Below, piece by piece: positions 10,344 through 22,294 of a stretch of 64,000 bases of DNA. Source of the DNA: Datisca glomerata (taxonomy: Eukaryota; Streptophyta; Magnoliopsida; Cucurbitales; Datiscaceae). The notes below the pieces were generated by a model. The model had not been told where the DNA came from, ran no database searches, and saw nothing but the letters and a program-made list of their open reading frames with translations. Numbering within the stretch: position 1 is the stretch's first letter; every line of letters begins with the position of its first letter. The stretch lies in NCBI GenBank assembly GCA_003255025.1, contig QANY01012059.1, positions 434,001 to 498,000 on the forward strand, read 5' to 3'. The position numbers and the translations under genes are program-made.

Positions 10344-12539
10344 TGTTGGGGGTAATGCCCTCAAAACATGTGTATTGACATTTTAATATGAAATTTAATG
10401 GAATTACATTTTTCTTATAATTGTTCTTTTAAATTATTGTTGAATAATTTATATAAATATCTGAAAATTCTATATTCATTATTGAGACTATGATCTTGTA
10501 TTAGTACGAGGGGATTAAGATCATAGATAATGAATAAAATTGTCAGCAACATATTAAATTATGAAATATTTATTGAATTGTTGCTAGTACAGTTCACTAA
10601 ACATTCTGAATGCATGTGATCTAGATCCGGATCATTGATGTGGATAGACATCTTAATGAATGTATTTTATATAATAAAATTATATATGACAGGACCAATG
10701 TGAATTAATATCTTTATTAACTCACCATTTATCAAAAAAATTTAATACAAATCAATCTGATGATCATATATAGATCAGTCTGAATCCTGAGTGATCATGA
10801 ACTCCTATGCATGTCTACTGGATCTTTTGATTCACTCGCTAAGGTTTGTTTGTAAAACAGGCTAGTGACTTTTGTTCTGAAGATTCTGTTATATGGATGG
10901 TTGAGAACATGATCTAACAAGATTTGAAAACCAATATTTTTTAAGAGATCGTATATTGGTTATCTTAAGCGTTAATTCTAGAACTGAATTGTTATTGAGC
11001 TCACATTTAAAATACGATTATAAATTAGTCATTCACTAGTGAATTAATGGTACTTAAGAATCAAGAGGTAATTAAAAGGCTAAAATTTTAATTCTGACCA
11101 GTTCTAATTTACAAACCAATAATTGGAGGACAGAATTACATGACATGATTATAACAATGGACTGTAAATACATTCCTCTAACAGAGCAGTTCCATGTTTA
11201 TAGTGGAGTAATAATGAAATTAATAAATAAGATTATTTAATTAAAGAGTTTAATTAATAATCCGATTTATTGGAGCTTAGGATTATATGTCCATGGTTCC
11301 CAAGTCACATCTATACTACACAGTCTAGGGTGTGAATATTTCAGGACATGAGAAAATGACTAACTTACAAAAAGAATTACATTTCTGAGGCAAGTACATA
11401 ATTATGAGATAATTATGTATGATTAATTAATTAAAAATTACTTAATTAAATTATTTATATTAATTTTCAGAAATTATATATAAATAATTATATTGATTAA
11501 TTTTCTAATTATCGATAAGTAAGACAGTATACCTAATTTGAAATTAGATAGTGTTAAATTATTAATAGATAATAATTTAAATTTTGAATTAACTAAATCT
11601 GTGATTTGTGAACTAACAGATATGCTAGTTGATAGGGATAATCAAATAAATTAATTTTGAATTAACTGATAACTAGATATTTATCTAATTAAAATAAATA
11701 ATTAGTTTGTAGAAATTACCACGTGGTATGTTGGACTGATAAAGAATCAGAAACTCACGTTGACTATTATAGTGCCATGTGGCACTACAGTTAGGCGTGT
11801 AACATTGTAGTGCCGGAGGACACTACAATAGTGCCGTCAATTACAGTAGTGCCATCAATTACAGTGTCATGAGGCACTGTGATACCTCATGGCACACAAC
11901 AGTATTGTGTGGCACTACAATTTTGCATAGTTGTAGTGGGTCCTACTGCAATGACAATTTTAAAAATTTGGAGTGCCTAGAAAATATATATAAATATTAT
12001 TCTATTACCTTCAATGCTGATTAAGTGTGGTAATAACATAGTTACTATCAGGGTGAAACTCTCTGAGATTAAAAGTTAATCAAAAGGTTCTGTGAGAATA
12101 ATCATTATATTCTCTCAGAGGTTAGTCTCACAAAATTATTCATTCTCTAAAAATATTTATATCTCATGTGTTAAGTACATCTATAAAAAGAAAAATGTTC
12201 TTGCTATATTATACGTGCATACACACGTCCTCGTGTGTTTAAGGATTAATTTGGAAAATCTTGGTGTGAATCTCAAAATTCATTTTTTATGAGAACAGAA
12301 GATCGTTAGTTTGCGAGGACACTTGATTAGACAACAAAAGGTATATACTCTATAATTCATGTATCTCTCCGATTTAATATATAAATATATAATGGATCCG
12401 AATAAAAATGTTTTCAATAAAAGTTTTTATTTTGAAAATTGTTGCGTCGCGTTTATTTTCTTTCATCGAAAAAGATTCATTTTTATAAAAAAATTCAAAA
12501 GCCCCACGCTTCCGCCATGCAAGCGTTGCATTTCCAAGA
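10344..12539 (+). repeat. Family A LTR, copy 1 (about 2.2 kb)
   Basis: It starts TGTTGGGGGTAATGCCCTC and ends TTTCCAAGA, the decayed partner of the usual TTCCAACA end, giving a TGTTGG...CCAACA inverted terminal pair. It matches 13556-15682 along most of its length, and 28554-30657 and 35605-37486 more distantly. A block at 11768-11945 is packed with GTAGTGCC/GGCACTAC motifs. A primer site follows at once. Confidence 0.87.
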
Positions 12540-12541
12540 AT

Positions 12542-12553
12542 TGATATTAGAGC
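12542..12553 (+). other. Decayed primer-binding site (Met-tRNA type)
   Basis: TGATATTAGAGC lies two bases after the LTR end and differs from the standard TGGTATCAGAGC at two positions. The second LTR copy is followed by the same site, further decayed, at 15685-15696 (TGATATTACAAC). Confidence 0.75.
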
Positions 12554-12639
12554 GGTCATTATATATCTGTACATTAAATAATATGTGGATGTTCTTGCAT
12601 TGTCCATAATATATTTTGATATCTATGAAAGAATGGATG

Positions 12640-13545
12640 ATTTATTTTTTGAGAAATTCCAAATGAAATATTTGGGAGAGACGAGCTATGTTCTAGGCAT
12701 TCAAATCCTAAGAGATAGAAAGAACAAGCTTTTGGCACTTTCTCAGACATCTTATATTGATTATGTGCTAGAGAGATTCTCTATGAAGAATTTCAAGAAA
12801 GGTCAACCACCGACTTGACTGTCCTCTCCAAGAAGCAATGTCCTAAGACACGTAAGGAGGAAGATGATATGAGATAGGTTCTTTATGCTTCAGTTGTTGG
12901 TAGTCTCATGTATGTCATGTTGTGTACGAGACTAGATATCTATTACGCGGTGGGAATTGTTAGTCGTTATCAACCAAATCATGGTTTAGAACATTAGATT
13001 ATAGTAAAGCACATTCTCAAGTATCTTAGGAAAATGAGAAACTATATGCTTGTTTATTCAGGTGGAGTCCTAAACCCCACTAGATATACTGATTCTGATT
13101 TTCAATCACACAGAGACAGTCGAAAGTTAAATTCTGGATAAGTATTCACCCTAGGTAGATGAGCTGTAGTCTGGAGAAGTATTAAACAATCCAGCATCGC
13201 AGATTCCACTATAGGAGCCGAATATATAGCGGCTTATGAGTTGTGAAAGAAGTGGTATGGCCCATAAACTTCTATATTGATTTGGAAGTAGTTTCAGATA
13301 TGGACATTCCACTGACTCTATACTGAGACAATAATGGAGCGGTAGCTAATTTCAAAGAACGAGGACTCATAAGAAGGGCAAGCACATGAGAAGAAATATT
13401 ATCTTGTAAGAAAGATCGTGCATCCAGAGGATATGACTATTATGCAGATAGCGTCAAATCAAAACATGATTGATCCTTTTACCAAGACACTTAATGCCAA
13501 GTCATTTAAGGGTCATGTGCAAAACATGAGGTTTAGAGAGATGCC
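12640..13545 (+). pseudogene. Family A copia pol remnant: RT C-terminus and RNase H
   Basis: A frame reads FEKFQMKYLGETSYVLGIQI, LALSQTSYIDYVLERFSMKN, then, with stops, YASVVGSLMYVM, YTDSDFQSHRDSRK, SIADSTIGAEYIAA and IDPFTKTLNAKSFKGHV. This is the end of copia RT plus RNase H (the STxEAEY-like motif and the DPFTK end). The leader is joined to RT near 12650, so gag, protease, integrase and the RT active site are deleted. Frameshifts and several stops make it non-functional. Confidence 0.88.
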
Positions 13546-13555
13546 ACATTTAATT

Positions 13556-15682
13556 ATTGACATTTTAATATGAAATTTAGTGGAATTTCATTTTTATAAT
13601 TGTCCTATTTAATTATTGTTGAATAATGTATATAAATATCTGAAAATTCTAATTCATTAATGAAAATATGATCTTATATTATTACGAAATGATTAAGGTC
13701 ATAGATAATGAATAAAATTGTCAGCAACATATTAAAGTATGAAATCTTTAATTAATGGTTGCTAGTACGGTTCACTAAGCATTATAATATATGTGATCTA
13801 GATCCAGATCATTGATGTGGATAGACATCTTAATGTATGTATTTTATATAATAAGATTATATATGATATGATCGATGTGGATTAATATCTTTATTAACTT
13901 ACCGTTTATCATAAATATTTAATACACATCAATCTGATGATCATATGTAGATCAGTCTGAATCTTGAGTGATCATGAACTCCTATTTATGTCCACTAGAT
14001 TTTTTGTTTCACTCATTAAGGTATGTTTTTAAAACAAGCTTGTGACTTTTATTCTAGAGATTCAGTGATATGGATGGCTGGAACATGATCTTACAACATT
14101 TGAAATCCAAATTTTCTTAACAGATCGTATATTGGTTATTTTAAGTGTTAATTCTTGAACTGAATGGTTATTGAGCTCAAATTTGTAATACAATTATAAA
14201 TTAGTCGTTCACTAGCGAATTAATGTTACTTAAAAGTCAATAGGTAATTAGAAGGGTAAAACGGTAATTTTGACCAACTCTAATTTACGAGCCAATAATT
14301 GGAGGACAAAACTACAAGAAATAATTATATCAATGGACTACACGATAATACTCTATAAAAACAATCTATAATCTCTAAGAGTGCAGTTCCATATTTATAG
14401 TTGAGTAATAATGGAATTAATAAATAAGATTATTTAATTAAAGAGTTTAATTAATAATCAGATTTATTAGATTTTAGGATTACATGTTCATGGTGCCCAA
14501 ATCACATTTGTACTACGCAGTCTAGGATGTGAATATTTCAGAACATGAGAAAATGACTAACTTACAAAAAGAATTATATTTCTGGGGCAAGTACATAATT
14601 ATGAGATAATTAAGAATTAATAAAATAAATTATTTATATTAATTTTAAAAAATTATATATAAATAATTATTTAATTATCGATAAGTCAGACAGTATATCT
14701 AATTTGTGAAATTAGATAATGTCAAATAATTATTAGATAATATTACAAAATTTGAATCAACTATTATTATTTGTGAACTAACATATAAGCTAATTGATAG
14801 GGATAATCAGATATGTCAATCTTGAATTAACTGATATCTAGATATTTATCTGATTAAAATAAATAATTAATTTACAGAAATTGTTACGTGGTATGTTAGA
14901 CTGTCATATGTCAATTACTGATTAAGAATTAGAAATTGACCTGGACTACTGTAGTGCCACATGGCACTCAGTTAAGCGTGTAATATTGTAGTGTCACATG
15001 ACACAACATTAGTGTTGTAAACGACAGTGTCATGAAGCACTGTGATACCTCACGGCACACTTCAATGTCGTGCGACACTGCAGTTGTACGTAGTTACAGT
15101 GGGTCCCACTATAAAGTAATTTTGTGATTAATTATTATTTTATGTATATCCCTAAATATTTGGTGTGCCAAAAGATATATATTATTCTATCGACCTTAGT
15201 GCTGATTAAGTGTCTATCAGGGTTAAACTTTATGAGATTAAAAGTTAATCAAAACGTTCTGTGAGAATAATCATTGTATTCTTTCAGAGATTAGTGTCAC
15301 AAAATTATTCTTTCTCTGAAAATCTTTAAATCTTATGCGTTGAGTATGTCTAGAGAAAGAAAAGTGTTCTTGCTATATTATACGTGCCTACACACATCCT
15401 AGTGTGTTTAAAGATTGACTTGGAAGATCTTGGTGTGGATCTCAAAGTTCATTTTTCATGAGAACGGAAGATCGTTAGTTTGCGAGGCTGCTTGATTAGA
15501 CAACAAAAGGTATATATTCTATATTCATGTATGTCTCTGCTTTAATAAATAAATATATAATGGATCCGAAAAAAAGTTTTTCTTCTGAAAATTGTTGCGT
15601 CGCATTTATTTTCTTTCATAAAAAAATATTCATTTTTATAAAAAAAAATTAAAAGCCCCACGCGAGCGCCGCATTTCCAACA
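13556..15682 (+). repeat. Family A LTR, copy 2 (about 2.1 kb, lacks its first ~30 bp)
   Basis: Homology to copy 1 begins at TATTGACATTTTAATATG, right after the pol remnant, and ends at TTCCAACA (15682). The TGTTGGG start and the polypurine tract are missing. It is the 3' LTR of the left copy and the 5' LTR of the right copy. Confidence 0.87.
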
Positions 15683-17377
15683 ATTGATATTACAACGATC
15701 ATTATATATCTGTACATTAAATACTATGTAGGTGTTCTTGCATTGTTCATAATATATTTTGATATTTATGAATGAATGGATGGATTATTTTTTGAATTTA
15801 TGGTTAATGATGGATTGTTAATTGTCGGGTGATTATGGGGTTAGACTTTGTTCTTTTTTTTTTCTTAAATCTTGTGTAAGTCATTTTGGGGAATAGAAAT
15901 TTTCGCAATTATATTTTGAATATTATATTATAATGTTCTGATGGTGAGAAGATGAAGAACATATTACGTCATCCTTGCAATGTTTCACGAAAACTCTATC
16001 TCTATCTTTTATCTTTTAAATTTTAAAATTAAATATTAATTCTATTTTTTTGAAAATTAAAATTAATTGACTGATTGGGTTTGATCCATTTTATAAGCCA
16101 TTAAATTATTTTTTGCCAATCAAATTCAATATTTTAAAATATAATTATAGAGATGATTTAATTTGAAAAAATAGTTTATTCTAATTAAAAAATGTTTTGT
16201 TTAAAGTTTGAAGATTATGAAGATGAACCTCTGATGGAGAAGGAATATTTTGGACATATGTACTCATGAAGTCCTCTTTGTAATATTATTTCTATTTTTC
16301 AATAGTTGTAATTTAGAAATACTCTATAGTCACTCGGTTCATCATTAGTTTATTTAATTGTTAAATACATATTTATTGATATGATTGATAATATGATCAT
16401 TCATTAGTCTATCACATGCTATACGTGAAACCCCACATTATTTTATTTGATTATGCATCTCATTAGTAGAAACATGAGTGATTAGGACATTCCAAATATG
16501 TTTATATGGATTACTTTGTGAAATAAATTGAATGTAAACTGTTAGATTTTAATTAATTAAAACTTGGTAATCACACCACTCTAAAGATTATAGTAACCTT
16601 TGGGATAACCAACGTTGTTAGAAGAGTTTTATTAAAGTTTGATGAATGTAATTAATTAGTTATTCTAAGTTCACCTAATTTTGACTTAAGCTCTTTGGAA
16701 TGTTAAATGAACTTAGACCCATTAGATTGGATTAATTGTTAATTTCACATTCATAGTTTTATTTTTTAACTAATAATTAATTTAGAATTAACTGATTAGT
16801 TAAAATAAAAACACATTATCCTAAAATAGTTAATGGGAGAAGGTTGATATGTTATTGTAACCTATGATCTCTATTATTAGTACAACACCGTGAGGTGCAG
16901 AGGGCCTCAAGATGGCTTTGTTTTCATCCCCCCAAGGAAGGTATCGAGCTGTATCAATATCAAGGTTGAACTTCTTAAGAAAATAGGATTAAGTGATGTA
17001 GTTTAGTTTTGACCGACCCTAAGGCGGTATATTCTAAATCAAGTCATGGAATCCAAAATAATGGGTTACACTCACAAAGTCATAATTAAGCTGAGTGGAT
17101 AATTGTGACTTGACCAAATTAGCGGTATCATATTGTTAAAAGAGAAAATATGAGATATTTTATGTTTTAATTAATAAGGATGAGAATATCACATAAATAG
17201 TCTAATATTAATCTGACTGACCCTAAGGCAACACATTAATTGTTAGGTTTTTTTATCGTGGATTAGTAAATGTTTAATATCTTTCATTCATGCATCACAT
17301 TTACTTTCCGAATTCTGGATTTTTGCTAAAATTATATTGAATTATATATGTTTTATTTTTCAGTTATTTTGTCTATC
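15683..17377 (+). other. Family A untranslated leader
   Basis: About 1.7 kb of AT-rich, non-coding sequence between the primer site and the gag ATG. It matches 31050-32464 and part of 38061-38670, always followed by the same gag. No stable frame is present. Confidence 0.75.
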
Positions 17378-17923
17378 ATGAGCAACCCTATTACTGCTTT
17401 ACTTGCACTTGAGAAATTGAATTGTGATAAATTCATAAGATGAAAATCAAATTTAAAATTGATGCTAATTTGTGATAACCATAAATTTGTTCTTATTGAG
17501 GAATGTTCTGAGGAGCCCACTGGCAATGCCCCTAAGTTTGTTAGGGACAAGTTTGATGCTTGGATTCAATCCAACAACAAAGTGAAGTGTTACATGATTG
17601 TGAACATGAATGATGTTCTAAGAACCAAGCATGAGAGCATGGAGACTGCTTATGAGATTATGGAATCTCTATAGGCGATGTTTGGGTAGTAGTCTGATCA
17701 AAATCGTAATGAGACTACTAGGAACTACATGATGGCCAAGATGAAGAAATGTATTTCAATGCGTGAACATATTTTGACATGATCAACATAATACATGAGG
17801 CAGAAGTACATAGGGCGATCATTGATGAATGAACTCAAGTCAACATTATATTTGAATCGCTCACACCTATTTTTTCTATGTTTACCACCAATTGTGTTAT
17901 GAACAAGTTACAATTCAACAATC
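17378..17923 (+). pseudogene. Family A copia gag, truncated
   Basis: ATG at 17378 opens SNPITALLALEKLNCDKF; an in-frame TGA replaces a Trp codon soon after. The capsid part then reads VRDKFDAWIQSNNKVKCYMI and DVLRTKHESMETAYEIMESL, the conserved copia gag (UBN2-type) signature. Further stops follow, and it breaks off at about 17923, where an LTR fragment is joined. The zinc knuckle and the rest of the polyprotein are missing. Confidence 0.87.
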
Positions 17924-18334
17924 AATGTGAATAATCATTGTATTCTTTCAGAGATTAGTGTCACAAAATTATTATTTCTTTGAAAATCTCTAAATCTCAT
18001 GTGTTGAGTACATCTAGAGACAAAAAAGTATTCTTGCTATATTCTATGTGCCCACACACATCCTAGTGTGTTTAAAAATTGATTTAGAAGATCTTGGTGT
18101 GGATCTCGAAGTTTATTGTTCGTGGAAATGGAAGATCGGTGGTTTACGAGGAAGCCTGATTAGACAACAAGAGGTATGTATTCTATATCCAAAGTCATAT
18201 CCAAACTTTTTCAATAAAAGTTTTTATTTTGGAAACTGTTGTGTCGTGTTTATTTTCTTTTATCTAAAAAGATTTGTTTCTTATAAATTTTTAAAAGTCT
18301 ACGCTTTTTCCGCTAGAGCTCCGCGTTTCCAACA
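17924..18334 (+). repeat. Family A LTR, copy 3, only the last ~410 bp
   Basis: It matches the end of copies 1 and 2 (from GTGAATAATCATTGTATTC to GTTTCCAACA). It begins directly at the break in gag. About 40 bases later (18361-18384) a second short LTR-end-like piece with GTCGCATTTCCAACAG appears. Confidence 0.8.
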
Positions 18335-18399
18335 GAAGTAAAACAATTTTTATGGAAAAATATTGTCGCATTTCCAACAGAACACTTGTCTCTGGCAAC

Positions 18400-18790
18400 A
18401 ACCAAGTAGAAATATCAAACATGACGGTTATTGATATTCTGAAGAAGCGGCAACAATTTGCCAAAGGAAGATGGGTTGAAGAGTTATCATCAATTCTTTC
18501 GGCTTATAGAACTATGCCTCGAGAACCCAAAGGCGAAACACTAATCACCCTTGCATACGGGGTAGAAGCTGTTATACCAGCTGAAATTGGGTGCCCCAGG
18601 TGAGATCCACCTTTGATGAAGTTACGAACATAGAGCGAATGACGGAAAGCCTTGATTTATTCGAGGAAAAGCGCGAGGCAACTTTAATCAGATTGGTACC
18701 TACAATCAAAAGGGAAGGAAATATTTCCAAAAAAGGGTGAGAAAGTGGCAATATCATATCAGAGACCTCGTTCTTTATCTATGTCCTAAC
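18400..18790 (+). pseudogene. Tat-like Ty3/gypsy integrase fragment
   Basis: Reads NNQVEISNMTVIDILKKRQQ, then GRWVEELSSILSAYRTMPRE and TLAYGVEAVIPAEIG. After a break at 18600 come ERMTESLDLFEEKREATLIR and KRVRKWQYHIRDLVL. This matches the end of the integrase core and the C-terminal domain of plant Tat/Athila-type gypsy elements (consensus NGQVE.SNR, WVEELP..LWAYRT, AYG.EAVIP). Stops and frame changes show decay. Both sides are unrelated DNA. Confidence 0.85.
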
Positions 18791-18893
18791 TTCCTTTCTC
18801 ATAGCTAGAAAAAAGAGAGAAACAAAGCAAAATTCCACCTTTCCCTAAGAGTTCTAGCTAGCCAATCACGCATGGTTGAATGCTATGACTTTG

Positions 18894-19340
18894 TGATGCG
18901 AACGGTGTAGCATTAAAGTTTTTGGAGCGAATGAATCGTCGCACGCGCAATCCACCTTTCGAAGGCCATAACTTTTAACTCAAGTTGACTCATGGGGCAT
19001 GTGAGAAATCAAATCGAAGCTCGTTTAGAGATATACATGTGTAACCAATTTTACTCGTTACGGCCCAATTTCAGGCCCAAAAAGGGTCATTTTAGGCACT
19101 GTTGGAGGCCAATAAGTTATTTTCGCAAGTTTTAGATATTTTTGTAATTTTCTTTTTATTTTATATTTAGGTTCTAATTGATGGATGAATGTAATATTTT
19201 GATGGATGTAATTGATGAACTTTTAGGTACTTTGTTTTGTTGAATCTTTATAATTGGGCCTTATAGCTGCAGTGAAAAGGTTTTGAGTTGTATCTCTCTT
19301 TTTTATAAGAATTGTCCTTTATTGATAATTGAGGCTTATA
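18894..19340 (+). repeat. Ty3/gypsy LTR-like fragment related to the LTR at 3295-3808
   Basis: It begins TGATGCGAACGGTGTAGC and follows the reverse complement of 3808-3540 through CGCGCAATC, the CATAACTTTTAACTCAAG region, ATCAAATCGAAGCTCG and AAAAGGGTCATTTTAGGCACTG. After about 19170 the similarity fades, so the right end is uncertain. It lies between the Tat-like integrase scrap and the minisatellite hit by the CACTA element. Confidence 0.65.
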
Positions 19341-19427
19341 GCTTATACAGAGAATGTGAATGTGAGGCAGGAAATGATTCCAAAATATCATTACCAAAAT
19401 AACAACTAAATGATTCCAAAACATAAT

Positions 19428-19468
19428 AGACTAACATAATGAGTTCCCTATTACAAAACATAAATACT
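19428..19468 (+). repeat. Minisatellite unit left of the CACTA insertion
   Basis: GACTAACATAATGAG..., ending TAAATACT, matches the units that continue at 23624-23800 on the other side of the CACTA element. The array was therefore split by the insertion. Confidence 0.75.
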
Positions 19469-21361
19469 CACTACAATAAAAAATAGGTTAGATGACGGGT
19501 AAAACTTGTCATTATAACCCTATATTGATGGGTAGCTGACTGTCATCTACCGAGCTGTCATCTAAACTCTTTTAAAACAAAAAAAATGTCAAAATAGACC
19601 TGCCGCTGCCGCGAAAAGGTGATAGTTGACAGGAAATCCTCGTCAACAAAAGGTGTCGTGAAAATGAGATCGTTGACGGGGAATCCCCATCAACAAAAGG
19701 TGTCGCATGAATCAAATAGATGATGGGGAATCCTTGTCATCCATAGTTCTGGGAAAGAAAAAAATAAAAGTTTTTTTTAATTTTCGTAGCTATATATGTT
19801 AATATTTGTGTCCTAGAGGTACCTTGCAGTGTTTCAAATAAAGCATGTAACAGACAACCCTGAAATTTACAGTAAATACTATTGGCACTGTAACTACATG
19901 AAAAATCAACTCTCTAGTTCACGATCTCAAACTATGTTTTCAACTGTAGATAAACATACACTTATAAATAACAAGTTTTTTTTTACTTTTTCAGATAATA
20001 AATAACAAAAAGATCTCCAATTCGGCATGTGTGTTCTAAGAAACATCCACATTTACATAACTGAAAGCAATATTCTTTCGAGAAAAATCTAGAAAAAGAT
20101 AGATAATTTACATAACAGAAAGCTAGAACAGATTGCTGACCTTCCTTAGAGTTCATTTTATGATCTTAATAAAGCCTTGTTGGAGCCAGATGACTTCAGG
20201 TACAACATAATATGCACTACTAACAATATCATTGAGTCTCTCATCTGCACATAAATCCAAGAAAAGAAAATGATGAATCAATGATTTGCTTATATCATTT
20301 TTTTTGTATCAATAACCTAATATCACAAGAATCTAGTGAATATGGTAAATGGTAACTACTCATAGAAGGCAATGACAACATCAATATAAGTGTACTAGAA
20401 TGGAATCGAGTTTTTACCATATTGATCAACTAGTAAGATCAATATGGTAAATATCCAAGAAAAGAAGTCTACTAGCACTATAGTTTAAGTTTTACATTTA
20501 TTACTTGGTCTGATAAAGTCGGAAAGACCAAAATTAATGAGCTTCAAATCAACATCTTCAGTTTTAGAAGTGAAAAGAAATTTCTATTAAGCACATAAGA
20601 TAAAAGAGATTAAGTAGTAATAATAATAACTTCAGAGAGAGAGAGAGACTTAAAAGACACGTGAGAAGATCCAAATCAGTAACACACTCTACACAGACGT
20701 AAACGTTAATTTATTTTGGCAAGGTTTGAATCCAACAACATGTTTAAGAATTTTTTAGAAAGTCCATATGAATAGGGAACAACATAGACAAAGCTAAAAG
20801 AAAATAAAGTACCTAAAACCTTTTATTGTTCCTAAGTAATTGTTCAAGGCTTTAAGTAATTGATTTTGCTATTTGAGCTCATTTCTTTGAGATATTGGCC
20901 CTAAGCAAACGATATCCATTAGTCTCTAAAAATATGGAGAACACAGTCATTACCCAAAACTGAGTAAACTTCAAGAAAATTAGCTCAACAGTCAGTAACA
21001 TACGGCTACAGGTTCCCACTTAAATTCAGGATTGATCTTGGTTTCAAACCCATGAGCAACGCACTTACTACATACTCACAAGCCCGCCTTCATCACTATA
21101 CTATCAAAGGTGAGTGACCGAATACTTTAGAATAAAAATCACTTTCACGAGATCTCCTAATTCCAAAACACTAGTCATCGGGTACCTAGGATATAATTAG
21201 TCATGCATAGCATAACATACTTGATCAATAAGTTCTCAGAACCTCATTAAAAATTGTTATTATAAGCACGTGTGTACAAGTATATGCTTGTCGATCTATA
21301 TACATGAAAGCACATGAAAAAATTAAAAAAGAGTTGCAAACCTAAAGAAATTTTTCTTACC

Positions 21362-21440
21362 TTAACAAAGATCTTTTCAGAAAGTAGTTTCATGATACCG
21401 GTTTTGGCTTCTTGAGCAACAACTCTCTCCTTGTTGATTG
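21362..21440 (-). other. Exon-like piece of unknown gene in the CACTA element
   Basis: The minus strand reads [20 protein letters not shown] and then EKIFVK, ending at a strong GTAAGA donor (21361 side). It does not match the PER1 family, so it could be part of a second captured gene. Unrecognised. Confidence 0.35.
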
Positions 21441-21870
21441 AACCAACACAAGGTTTATGTATGAAAATGAGCTACATCCTTATAAGCTTGACTTGGTATA
21501 TGCCAAAACACGATTTTAGGGATCCTGAAGCAATTCTTCATGAAGAAGATCAACAAAAGAGTTTTTGTTTTGAAGAAAATAACCCCAATTTATTTTCAAT
21601 AAAATCCCAAGCTAAGAAGCATGGACATGGAAAAGAGACGCATACATAACACAATATAAACGTGCTGACATGCAATTTCTAACAAATTAAGATACTAGCA
21701 TGATAGGTACATGATTACAAAATTTAGTTTATAAAGTTAAGATATAATATATAGGTGGTTACGAAAGCAATCATTCCGTAGATGTGCCACAAAATCGCAT
21801 ACTCATAGTATGACTTTTTTTCTTGTTAAGAGGCAGCTTATAATACATAAGTACGAAAAGGATAACCAAC

Positions 21871-22294
21871 CTTGAAAGTGCATTGCAATGTTTAGAGTAG
21901 ACAAAGCTACAGAAACGGGTTCCTGAGTAGTGAGCATGTTAAAAGCCAAAAAATTAGAAGATTATTATAAGGTAACATCAAACCAAGTCTAAAGATAGAA
22001 GTTCTTTAAATTTATAGGTTGTTGAAAACAAACCTGAACTCCATATACACGCTTGAAAGGCCATTTACAGTGATATCTGGCAGGACTGTCACCAAGTGCC
22101 TCTCTTTCTTTCTTTCTGTCAAGCATACAATAGTACTGGCAGTCACTTTGACAATCTCATTGCTTCCACCTCAAGTAAAGAGGTTCCTACATATACCACG
22201 TACGTTTGATTAATACACCATCTGACGGGAATTTGCAATTAGGAAAGCATGTCTGCCCTATGCATCCAGTTCTTCGCATTGTGTTAGACCAACC
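21871..22294 (-). pseudogene. Captured PER1/PGAP3-like gene, two exons inside the CACTA element
   Basis: Minus-strand exon 22294-22034 contains LTQCEE, then after a one-base frame shift TGCIGQTCFPNCKFPSDG, WYM*EPLYLRWKQ*DCQSDC, QYYCMLDRKKE and KWPFKRVYGVQ. It ends at a GT donor. The next exon, 21922-21871, encodes EPVSVALSTLNIAMHFQ between AG and GT. This is the lumenal Cys-rich domain and first membrane segment of the Per1-like family (post-GPI-attachment factor 3, CREST superfamily), which remodels GPI-anchor lipids in the Golgi/ER. Two in-frame stops and the frameshift make it a pseudogene. Exon-like pieces with GT donors at 22745-22840 and 22550-22600 may be its 5' part. The later membrane exons were not found. 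Confidence 0.85.

Larger units (their letters stand above)
10344..18334 (+). mobile_element. Ty1/copia tandem array, family A: LTR - pol remnant - LTR - leader/gag - LTR
   Basis: Three LTR copies (10344-12539, 13556-15682 and the truncated 17924-18334) separate two partial internal regions. The first keeps only a short leader fused to RT/RNaseH; the second keeps the leader and gag. Both internal regions begin with the same sequence after the LTR (12540-12650 matches 15683-15800), so they are one family. This is the product expected from recombination between elements with shared LTRs followed by internal deletions. Confidence 0.88.

Noticed and set aside
12092..12607. Several 60-77 codon frames with Phe/Lys-rich sequence
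   Set aside because: They lie inside a family A LTR and are not conserved as proteins between LTR copies.
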